A DNA stretch of 7,640 bases from Cryomorphaceae bacterium (GCA_027485365.1 JAIXRD010000199.1:1-7640); one strand, 5' to 3'. Counted from the stretch's first letter, positions 1 through 6,209 are shown. The notes: generated from the letters alone by a model not told the origin. Numbers and translations are program-made.

Positions 1-1730
1 GCTAAGGTACCTTTCCATAATGCGCGTCCATTCATATCTACCAAGACCCAATTCCCATAGGGTAACGTAAGTGCTTCTCCCCGATGCAACACCGTCGGAA
101 ATGGTAATTTAAATTCATCCTCTGTGAGACCACCCGTTGAAACAGTCAAATTCACAGTGACTAAACTATCACACCCTTGTGTAGTACTCAATTGTTGTGT
201 AAATGAACCTGAACTTGTGTACACCTGACCATTCCATGAAAATGAACTGCTAACAGTGGTGTCAAATACCGTTAACGGAGCCGATTGGTTAATGACAACA
301 TCCCATAAGACCAAGGAATCACAGCCATTTACATTCGTTAGTAATTCGGAAATAATACCTGAATTATTATAAGTTTGTCCACCAATACTTACCGAATCAC
401 AGCTACTAAGCGGTACCAACACCGTATCACCCTGCGTTAAGGTAAACTGAATATTTAGTAAGGAGTCACACCCGAGATTGCCGGGTAAAATCTGTTGAAA
501 AGTCCCACTTTGGTTATACGTTTGTCCATTTAAGGTTAAGGGAACGCATTGTGAAAAGACCAAATTGGTTTGTGTACTCGATAAAATGGTCAATTGCAAG
601 GTCACTACTGAATCGCATCCCGAAAGGGTTTGACCCTGAAATGTATAATTTCCGGATTGTGTTAAAATCTGGCCATTCCAACTCAAAGAATCACATGCAC
701 TCGAGGTTTGGCTCACAGTATATGCTGGAAACACCTGAACCTGCGCGGAAGATGCTGGTCCATTTCCGCAGGCATTCGTTGCTGCAATCTGAATGTTTAT
801 CAATGAAACACCGGCTTGAGGAGTAATCGTTAACGAAGGTTGTTGTGTAGTTGAATTCACCCCGTTAATAGTCCATTGGTAGCCTGTGGCTCCTTGTACA
901 TTGCTTGAGTTGAGTGCTATTGTGTTTTGATTGCTGCAAATATTCTGAGGGAAGTTTGCAGTTTGCGGTGCATTAATTGGCGCACTAAGTACGTTAACGG
1001 TAACCGCCAAGCGCGTTTGTGATTCTTGTCCAGAAACAGTTTGCGATGCATAATAGGTCGCCCCATTCATAAGCGTTGTTGCATTGGATAAGGGAACACC
1101 CCCAGAAGCGTTGGCGTACCATTGAATGCTAGAGCCTGTTACTTGGAGCTGATTAAGTGTTGCGCCAGTACACACTGTTTGTGGTGAATTACCTGTAGGT
1201 GGAGGAGTAACCGGAACTAAGGTAAATGTAGCTGTAGAAATCCCGCGATTTGTATTTCCATGATACGCATAAGTAAAGGTATTTGAACTCGCTCTGGCCC
1301 ATATCAAGGAAATAGAACCCGGAGCAGCTGTAAATACATGGTCATTTGCGTCCCCCGTATTTAGCGCGCGGGTTGCAATTACGGTTCTAACCCCTCCAGC
1401 GACTACGTTTGAACTAATGGTCCAATGCTGTTGTGCATCCGTAACTGGCGCTGAATAACCTGAGAGATATGCATCAAAATTAGTCAGTGCAGCAGCACTG
1501 TGAACGGCCACTACATCGGTGCCTGCCGCCATCGACCCTGCATTAAAACCCACCGCAAACCAACGGGCGGAAGGACCTGTTAAAGTCATGGTAACATTTG
1601 CTCCAACATCCAATTTTACAGACATAGTCAATCCAGCCGTGCTAGATAATGTAACGGTACCTGTAGTGTAGGTTTGAGCAAAGGCTGTTAGGGAAACAAC
1701 CAACAAAAGAAATAAACTAATTTTTTTCAT
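1..1730 (-). CDS. Secreted DOMON-domain surface protein with Ig-like and CDS-type repeats, T9SS cargo (partial, C-terminus outside window)
   Basis: An uninterrupted minus-strand frame starts with ATG at 1728-1730 and is still open at base 1, giving 576 residues. Residues 1-18 are a signal peptide (MKKISLFLLLVVSLTAFA, then Q). Residues ~20-173 resemble a DOMON domain: WFAVGF (57-62), SMAAGTDVV (66-74), a DAYLSGY segment (86-92), RALNTGD (121-127), IWAR (143-146) and YHGNTNRG (156-163). DOMON domains bind haem or sugars outside the cytoplasm. Residues ~182-247 look like the Ig-like 7 family (IQWYANASGGVPL), and ~251-334 like a PKD/Ig-type domain. Four ~49-residue CDS...GCDS repeats fill ~338-533. 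Residues 543-576 (VLVDMNGRALWKGTL at the end) read like the start of a type A T9SS sorting tail, so only a short stretch is probably missing. The start overlaps the upstream ankyrin gene by 14 bases, which suggests one operon. The DOMON call rests on motif recall; its ligand is unknown. Confidence 0.85.
   Translation of the reverse strand, partial: MKKISLFLLLVVSLTAFAQTYTTGTVTLSSTAGLTMSVKLDVGANVTMTLTGPSARWFAVGFNAGSMAAGTDVVAVHSAAALTNFDAYLSGYSAPVTDAQQHWTISSNVVAGGVRTVIATRALNTGDANDHVFTAAPGSISLIWARASSNTFTYAYHGNTNRGISTATFTLVPVTPPPTGNSPQTVCTGATLNQLQVTGSSIQWYANASGGVPLSNATTLMNGATYYASQTVSGQESQTRLAVTVNVLSAPINAPQTANFPQNICSNQNTIALNSSNVQGATGYQWTINGVNSTTQQPSLTITPQAGVSLINIQIAATNACGNGPASSAQVQVFPAYTVSQTSSACDSLSWNGQILTQSGNYTFQGQTLSGCDSVVTLQLTILSSTQTNLVFSQCVPLTLNGQTYNQSGTFQQILPGNLGCDSLLNIQFTLTQGDTVLVPLSSCDSVSIGGQTYNNSGIISELLTNVNGCDSLVLWDVVINQSAPLTVFDTTVSSSFSWNGQVYTSSGSFTQQLSTTQGCDSLVTVNLTVSTGGLTEDEFKLPFPTVLHRGEALTLPYGNWVLVDMNGRALWKGTL
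132..719 (-). repeat. Four tandem ~49-residue CDS/GCDS repeats inside the DOMON protein
   Basis: At protein level the pattern is C-D-S, a W/L/I five residues on, NGQxY, SG, then GCDS 26 residues after the first Cys and an LTI-type strand. First positions are C346, C395, C444 and S494; second cysteines are C372, C421, C470 and C520. The spacing is 49, 49 and 50 residues. Unit 2 reads CVP instead of CDS, and unit 4 has lost its first Cys (VSSSFSW). Such repeats are common in Bacteroidota surface proteins, where they probably form stacked beta modules. The units are diverged at DNA level, so the array is old. Confidence 0.8.
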
Positions 1731-2256
1731 GCGATGTAAAGATAGCGGTAAGTCGTTCGTCTTGATAAAACAATAATAATTCTTGTATACTGCGGCCTTT
1801 CGGATCTGGCAACTTAAGGTTTGGATTTTTAGCGAGCAGGAGGTCCACCATCTCATAGCGTTTCATGCTCATAGCCATGTGTAAGGGGGAGCCGAATTGC
1901 GAAAACTGACAGGTATCGTCGGGTGATACTCCTTGATCCAAGATAAATGAAAGCATTTCTAGATTGTTTTTAAAAATGATTCCATAAAGCGCCGAGCCTT
2001 CAGCCGCACAATACCTGATATCTGCTCCACGCTGCACCAATAATTTTGCGACATCGTTATTTCCACGGTAGCAAGCTAACACAAAGGGGGTGATCCCGCG
2101 CTCTGATAGCCGGTTAACCGATGATGGGTCTTTATCTAAAAGAACCGTCATGGATTCAACTGTTCCAGTTCGTGCAAGTTCATGCACCTCTTGCGCCATT
2201 CCAACGAAGGGCAGTAATAAGCAGATAAACCAGAAACCGAAAATACGTTTTGTCAT
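1717..2256 (-). CDS. Exported ankyrin-repeat protein
   Basis: A complete 179-residue protein from ATG at 2254-2256 to TAG at 1717-1719. Residues 1-21 form a signal peptide ending GMA before Q22 (basic KR at 3-4, hydrophobic core 5-18), so it should act in the periplasm or at the surface. C12 is not in a lipobox. The rest is ankyrin repeats: ~23-53 (ELARTGTVESMTVLL), ~55-86 (ITPFVLACYRGNNDVAKLL), ~87-118 (SALYGIIFKNNLEMLSFIL), ~122-151 (GSPLHMAMSMKRYEMVDLL) and a partial capping repeat to ~174. Ankyrin repeats bind proteins and have no catalytic role of their own, so a partner is expected; the best candidate is the DOMON protein, whose ATG lies within the last 14 bases of this gene. No Shine-Dalgarno precedes the ATG, as usual in Bacteroidota. 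The ankyrin call is firm; the partner is inference. Confidence 0.9.
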   Translation of the reverse strand: MTKRIFGFWFICLLLPFVGMAQEVHELARTGTVESMTVLLDKDPSSVNRLSERGITPFVLACYRGNNDVAKLLVQRGADIRYCAAEGSALYGIIFKNNLEMLSFILDQGVSPDDTCQFSQFGSPLHMAMSMKRYEMVDLLLAKNPNLKLPDPKGRSIQELLLFYQDERLTAIFTSHEKN

Positions 2257-2327
2257 GTCTTAAAGTTAAGTTAAAACCTTTAACTGTTCCTTTTGTTCGC
2301 GAGATTTAACGTACAAGATGAGGATGA

Positions 2328-2359
2328 AGGGGACAACCTATTCAATCAATGTCACCTCC
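2328..2359. repeat. Direct repeat, copy A (32 bp)
   Basis: The 32-bp block begins AGGGGACAACCTA and ends CAATGTCACCTCC. It matches 2497-2528 at 30 of 32 positions (differences at positions 7 and 14 of the block). It is followed 38 bases later by a segment (2398-2420) that also recurs after copy B, so it is the left part of a larger repeated unit. Confidence 0.9.
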
Positions 2360-2369
2360 GCTGACGGAG
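2356..2369. repeat. Short hairpin
   Basis: CTCCG-CTGA-CGGAG forms a perfect 5-bp stem with a 4-base loop. It straddles the right end of direct repeat copy A and is absent from copy B, where the sequence after CACCTCC differs. Confidence 0.55.
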
Positions 2370-2400
2370 TCTAATACTCTTCAGAATCATCAGACCATAA

Positions 2401-2418
2401 TCCATCCTCGAGGAGGGA
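2401..2418. repeat. 18-bp near-palindrome, copy 1
   Basis: TCCATCCTCGAGGAGGGA is a self-complementary 18-mer with one mismatched pair (A2404 against G2415). It differs by one base from the perfect palindrome at 2534-2551. The surrounding 23 bases (2398-2420) match 2531-2553 at 22 positions. Confidence 0.9.
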
Positions 2419-2441
2419 AAATAAATATCTAAAGCATTATT

Positions 2442-2469
2442 TCCCCCTTGGAAGGGGGACAAAGGGGGA
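2442..2469. repeat. C-run/G-run hairpin with two alternative 3' arms
   Basis: TCCCCCTT (2442-2449) is complementary to AAGGGGGA at 2452-2459 and to an identical AAGGGGGA at 2462-2469. Two mutually exclusive 8-bp stems are possible, with a 2-base or a 12-base spacer. Sequences of this CCCCCTT-AAGGGGG type recur as intergenic repeats in Bacteroidota genomes (recalled, not checked). Neither strand has a T-tract after it, so it is not a classical intrinsic terminator. Confidence 0.75.
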
Positions 2470-2496
2470 TGACTCATAAGTATCAGACTCCATCCG

Positions 2497-2528
2497 AGGG
2501 GATAACCTAATCAATCAATGTCACCTCC
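2497..2528. repeat. Direct repeat, copy B (32 bp)
   Basis: Second copy of the block at 2328-2359, 30/32 identical, in the same orientation. Here it is followed after only two bases by the palindrome-containing segment 2531-2553. The 38 bases that separate the two parts in copy A (2360-2397) are therefore an insertion in A or a deletion in B. Confidence 0.9.
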
Positions 2529-2533
2529 CTTAA

Positions 2534-2551
2534 TCCCTCCTCGAGGAGGGA
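2534..2551. repeat. 18-bp perfect palindrome, copy 2
   Basis: TCCCTCCTCGAGGAGGGA equals its own reverse complement. It lies 47 bases downstream of the stop codon of the 1203-residue gene. As RNA it could only fold with a strained loop, or pair with the second copy at 2401-2418. As DNA it could be a dimer binding site or a REP-like repeat. No T-run follows in the minus direction, which argues against a standard terminator. Confidence 0.9.
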
Positions 2552-2597
2552 AATACAGACTTATTGTGTAATCAATATTTCCTTAAGAGACTAAAAC

Positions 2598-5500
2598 CTA
2601 ACGTACCAAATGAAAAAATACATGCCCTTCTTTTTCCTCTCCCCCAATTCCAAGGAGCCTGAATTTCATAAAATAGGTGCCGTCCTTGGCTAATTGTCCA
2701 TTTGGCAAGGTCCCATCCCAAAATTGATTGACTTGATTTAATTCAACCATTAATTCTCCCCATCGATTTACAATAAGGGCTTCTTGACTAATTACATTTT
2801 GAGAGAAAATCCCATATTGTTCATTCGTTCCATCTCCATTCGGAGAAAAAACATTTGGAATAAAATACTCGATACTGCCACAAGGAATAATTTCAATTCC
2901 CACGGAGCCATCATTATCACACCCATTGGCATCTGTAATCGAGAGTAATATTGTTTCGTTTTGCACCCCCTGAACCCAAATTGATGGATTGCTTTCTCCT
3001 GTACTCCAAGCATACGTATAGGCAGGCACACCTCCGGTAACGGTGGAAACCAATTCAACAGAATCTTCAAGGCATAAGGATACGCTTGAAGGCAAGGACA
3101 CCTGCAACGAGGCGGGCTCTGTAATCGTAACCGTTAAGGAATTTTCACACCCCGTGGCATCCATTACAGTAATGGTATATTGTCCGGAGGCCAAGAAGGC
3201 AAATACGCCTGAATTTTGAAATGCCCCATTATTTAATTGATACTGATACGGAGGGGTAGAACCTCCTGCACTGGCTGAAATAGAACCCGTTGTTTCTCCA
3301 GCACAAAGCACGTTCGTTACATTCGGATTATTAAGAACAGGCCCACCCAAACTAGGAACGATATAGGTAGCGTTGGCGCTACATCCGGTTGCTTGGTCGG
3401 TAACCACCACGGAATATGATCCTCCAGCTAAATTTTGGATATATGTCCCTACCCCAGCATTTGGGTTCCATGCATAGGTATAATTCCCGGAGCCGCCCGT
3501 TACAGTAACTTCGATAGATCCAGTGGAACTTCCACATTGCGTACCTGTAATGTTTGGCGCATTCACAAGGATTTGATTCGGTTGTGTAATTGTTAGGGTG
3601 GTATCCCCAGTACAATTCATGACATCTGTAGCCGTAATGGTATAGGTTCCTGCCGCTAAATTGGTTTGTGATGCTCCCGAAAGATTACCCGGCATCCACG
3701 AGTAGGTGTACGGTGCCGTTCCTCCAGTAGCTGTTGCTGTTACTTCCCCGTCACTTAATCCATAACAGGTGACGTTGGAAATACCAGATAAATTCACTGT
3801 AATGGAAGGACAAGGATTCGGATTACAAGGCAACAAATTTGCAAGGGTCAATACTTGCACTGTTCCAGCGGCATCGGTTACTTGAACTTGAGCTACCCCA
3901 GCGGGTGGTGTTGCATTCGTTCCATTTGCAAAATTCACCCATTGAGCAGGTGAATTGCAGGAATTCACCGGCACCACGCCGTTTAAGCATTGTCCAAAAA
4001 ACCACGTATAACCGCAACTTTGACATTCTCCTTGATTCGTGATGGGTGTATTTTGAGCGGCTTGATAATACGCCCAAGCATACGGTGCTACTCCTCCACT
4101 TACCGTTAAGGAACCATTCGCTTCAATACATGCCGTTAAGCCCTGGCATGGACTAACAGTAATGGTTGTTGATTCTGCACCACAAGGTAAGGTGTATGTT
4201 ATAGATTGATTGCCCACCCCGGCATTCGCTGGGGTAAAGAGTCCAGAGGCACTTACCCCAGGCCCACTCCATGTTCCTCCGGGGGTCGCCGCGGTTAATT
4301 GCATGGGGGCATCCGAAATACATACATTTTGAGGAGAACAAATCGAGGCATCGCAGCAAGAAGAGGTCATTGGCGCACATGCAGCGGCAGCAAAAGTTTG
4401 GATATATCCAGTTCGTGTATTGCTCGAAGAAGTCCCTGTACTTCCTACGGCGACAATATCCCCCGCCAAGGAAACATGGACGTCGTAGACTTTAAAGGAG
4501 GTTGGATAGGTAGCTAATTGTAATAAATTAGCATCAAACTTAATTACCGCTGTGGATGAACCAACGTATACGTTACCACAATTATCGATATCAATTCCGC
4601 TATTGCTGACCGAGAAATCCCCAAGTGCGGTTGTATTTGCTCCACCCGGAATAATTGATGTAGTAAGAATCGCTCCGGTCTGAAGGTTTCGTTTGACCAC
4701 ATTCAATCCATTTTGCGTGTAATAAAAATTATTATTCGCTTTAATGGCACAAATCCCGGCATTATCGTAGCGATAATTCTCGCATTTATATCCGAGATCA
4801 TAGCTGTTATCTATTTTATAGAATAAAGGCGCACCATTACAGGCATTAAAATTTTGATTAAAGGCTCCAACCGTATCTTGGGTCATGAAATAATATTTCC
4901 CATTGGGAGAGGCACAAATGGCACGTACTTCTTGCACCGAAGGAGGAAATGCAAAAGTATTCCCTTGAGCCACACCCGCACTGGAAGTGACATTTCCTGT
5001 AGCAATATCAATATTATAAATCGATGCTGTTAAATTCAAACCGGATCCACCGGTACCTCCCACCACGAGCATACTCTGATCACAATTAAACGAAATACTC
5101 CAAAACTCATCGTTACTGAATAATCCACCGGGATTCGCATTATTCCAAACCAGTGCGCCAGCCGGACTTATTTTCTGTATCGCTGCCGTAGAACCAGCAG
5201 TGACATAAGAATTACCTAAATTATCTACGGCAAAGGTTCCGAGCCACACATTGGAGGTATCGTAGGGAGTATTGTATGTCCATTGTAAGGCTCCAGCCGC
5301 ATTGTATTTAAGTACTTGCATTGGCATCACGCCACCTATGGCATATATATTTCCCGCGGCATCCTTATCGCATTCCCAAACGCAATCCCAATTGCTTGCA
5401 AAACTTGGAAGTTGGGTCCATGGGTCTATGATTACGGTTTGTGCTTTGTCATACTTACCCAAGTTAAAGCCAACAGTCCGTTGATCTAAGAGGTTAAACG

Positions 5501-6209
5501 AAGAAGGAATGGTGGCATCATCTGCAAACTCGTAAAAGGAAATTGGTGCGTGATCAACTAAATCACCAAACATCGTTTTTATGTGGATTTCATCGTTTAT
5601 CAAGTTAAGGTCCCGATCAAAAATCATTCGAAAATCTTGCACAGAAGCAGTTGGATGAACAACTAACGCATATTTGAGTCCTGATTCTGGATGAATACGG
5701 TATGTTAAATCTATTCCTGGCGCTATGTTTTTATAAACCAGTTCATCAAATCCTTTGATATTGGTTTTATTAACTATTGCCCCGGCAGAAGATTGGTAAG
5801 AATAACTAAAATAGTCCGACCGTGGGTTACTAGCCACGAGTTCAGATTTCGTTGAACTTGGGAAATGGACATTTAGTTCATCGTGGGTGTAGGTGTATCT
5901 TCCAATCCGTCGTTCCCATTGTTTATGACCTTCCAATGAAGTAATGGGTGTAGAAGGTACTTCAGTTTTCAGTCCCTTTTCCGCATCTAAAAAAACATAG
6001 CTAATTCCTTTAATTCCAAAGAAAACCTTTGCCTTTCCGAAATCGGCAGCATAACGAATTTGTCCAGTGTGGTCATTTTCGTATTCATCAAATTGCCCTA
6101 GATTTTCAATGAAACATTTTGGGCGTTCGAATTCTTTTTTCCAAGCTTGCCCATAAACGGAAACACTGAATGATATGAAGGTAAAAAAAGCGACTAAAAC
6201 CGAGCGCAT
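2598..6209 (-). CDS. Large secreted DUF7948-like/beta-propeller/SprB-repeat protein with T9SS type B (CHU_C) sorting tail
   Basis: A complete 1203-residue protein, ATG at 6207-6209 and TAG at 2598-2600. Residues 1-20 are a signal peptide (core VLVAFFTFISFSVSV, cleavage near G20/Q21). Residues ~30-262 (FIENLGQF, IRYAADFGKAKVFF, YKNIAPGIDLTYR) match the N-terminal module called DUF7948 in Bacteroidota. Residues ~265-608 contain propeller-like strands such as DAAGNIYAIGG, DNLGNSYVTAGS and DNCGNVYVGSS. Residues ~618-688 are an Ig-like GTWSGPGVSASGLF module, and ~690-800 a Cys-rich module. Residues ~805-1032 hold three SprB-type repeats, and ~1034-1108 a PKD-like unit. Residues ~1115-1203 are the gliding-motility-associated type B tail (FSPNGDGTNE 1121-1130, NRWGEL 1148-1153, WDGTLPNGQLAKDGTYF 1164-1180). 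The protein should be exported by Sec and then T9SS and displayed on or released from the surface. Its ligand is unknown. It faces away from the CotH-family gene across an 80-bp gap. Confidence 0.93.
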   Translation of the reverse strand: MRSVLVAFFTFISFSVSVYGQAWKKEFERPKCFIENLGQFDEYENDHTGQIRYAADFGKAKVFFGIKGISYVFLDAEKGLKTEVPSTPITSLEGHKQWERRIGRYTYTHDELNVHFPSSTKSELVASNPRSDYFSYSYQSSAGAIVNKTNIKGFDELVYKNIAPGIDLTYRIHPESGLKYALVVHPTASVQDFRMIFDRDLNLINDEIHIKTMFGDLVDHAPISFYEFADDATIPSSFNLLDQRTVGFNLGKYDKAQTVIIDPWTQLPSFASNWDCVWECDKDAAGNIYAIGGVMPMQVLKYNAAGALQWTYNTPYDTSNVWLGTFAVDNLGNSYVTAGSTAAIQKISPAGALVWNNANPGGLFSNDEFWSISFNCDQSMLVVGGTGGSGLNLTASIYNIDIATGNVTSSAGVAQGNTFAFPPSVQEVRAICASPNGKYYFMTQDTVGAFNQNFNACNGAPLFYKIDNSYDLGYKCENYRYDNAGICAIKANNNFYYTQNGLNVVKRNLQTGAILTTSIIPGGANTTALGDFSVSNSGIDIDNCGNVYVGSSTAVIKFDANLLQLATYPTSFKVYDVHVSLAGDIVAVGSTGTSSSNTRTGYIQTFAAAACAPMTSSCCDASICSPQNVCISDAPMQLTAATPGGTWSGPGVSASGLFTPANAGVGNQSITYTLPCGAESTTITVSPCQGLTACIEANGSLTVSGGVAPYAWAYYQAAQNTPITNQGECQSCGYTWFFGQCLNGVVPVNSCNSPAQWVNFANGTNATPPAGVAQVQVTDAAGTVQVLTLANLLPCNPNPCPSITVNLSGISNVTCYGLSDGEVTATATGGTAPYTYSWMPGNLSGASQTNLAAGTYTITATDVMNCTGDTTLTITQPNQILVNAPNITGTQCGSSTGSIEVTVTGGSGNYTYAWNPNAGVGTYIQNLAGGSYSVVVTDQATGCSANATYIVPSLGGPVLNNPNVTNVLCAGETTGSISASAGGSTPPYQYQLNNGAFQNSGVFAFLASGQYTITVMDATGCENSLTVTITEPASLQVSLPSSVSLCLEDSVELVSTVTGGVPAYTYAWSTGESNPSIWVQGVQNETILLSITDANGCDNDGSVGIEIIPCGSIEYFIPNVFSPNGDGTNEQYGIFSQNVISQEALIVNRWGELMVELNQVNQFWDGTLPNGQLAKDGTYFMKFRLLGIGGEEKEGHVFFHLVR
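2886..3797 (-). repeat. SprB-type repeats inside the 1203-residue protein
   Basis: Three ~72-76-residue units start near residues 805, 881 and 957. Each has the order C...G-(E/S)-(V/I)...GG...PYTY(S/A)W...(L)AxGxYxxxxTD...GC...TxxITxP. Examples are VTCYGLSDGEVTATATGG (813-830) and LCAGETTGSISASAGG (968-983). A fourth unit (~1034-1108, CLEDSVELVSTVTGG) keeps the PAYTYAWSTG and DANGCD parts but reads more like a PKD/Ig-like domain. SprB repeats are typical of Bacteroidota adhesins; function here is inferred from that. Confidence 0.8.

Larger units (their letters stand above)
2366..2491. repeat. Inverted repeat pair, 13-bp arms
   Basis: The left arm GGAGTCTAATACT (2366-2378) and the right arm AGTATCAGACTCC (2479-2491) are complementary at 12 of 13 positions. 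They enclose one palindrome (2401-2418) and the G/C-run hairpin (2442-2459). This layout resembles a small non-autonomous repeat element with terminal inverted repeats, though no target-site duplication was identified. Confidence 0.65.
2257..2597. other. Intergenic region, repeat-rich, no gene found
   Basis: 341 bases lie between the end of the 1203-residue gene and the start of the ankyrin gene, both on the minus strand. No convincing coding frame is seen. The segment ~2328-2553 is a mosaic of direct repeats, palindromes and G/C-run hairpins, listed separately. The ankyrin-proximal ~70 bases (2257-2327) should hold the promoter of the ankyrin-DOMON operon, but only a weak -7-like match (TAACTTTA, read on the minus strand, 2261-2268) is present, with no clear -33 TTTG. 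Confidence 0.75.

Noticed and set aside
551..826. Plus-strand open frame of 91 codons
   Set aside because: It lies antisense inside the DOMON protein's repeat region, has no signal peptide or recognisable domain, and its composition is what the opposite coding strand would produce.
2261..2268. Minus-strand TAACTTTA as the ankyrin-gene promoter
   Set aside because: One mismatch to TAnnTTTG, no -33 partner, and it sits so close to the ATG that the transcript would be almost leaderless. Too weak to annotate.
2351..2359. Shine-Dalgarno-like GGAGGTGA on the minus strand (also at the second repeat copy, near 2521-2528)
   Set aside because: No productive frame follows (the nearby GTG reading frame stops after five codons), and Bacteroidota rarely use such sites. 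It is part of the direct repeat.
2328..2528. Possible CRISPR array from the two 32-bp direct repeats
   Set aside because: There are only two copies, separated by 137 bases of palindromic and inverted-repeat sequence, with no regular spacers and no cas genes nearby.
2442..2551. Hairpins as intrinsic terminators of the 1203-residue gene
   Set aside because: The stems are strong, but no T-tract follows either in the minus direction, and the same sequences recur as repeats. Another termination mode is possible but cannot be shown.
2792..4517. Several 67-92-codon frames on both strands within the 1203-residue gene
   Set aside because: They overlap SprB, Ig-like and CHU_C coding sequence in other frames, encode no known motif, and are explained as shadows of the long gene.
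5272..5484. Plus-strand open frame of 70 codons
   Set aside because: It is antisense to the propeller region of the 1203-residue gene, without homology signals.
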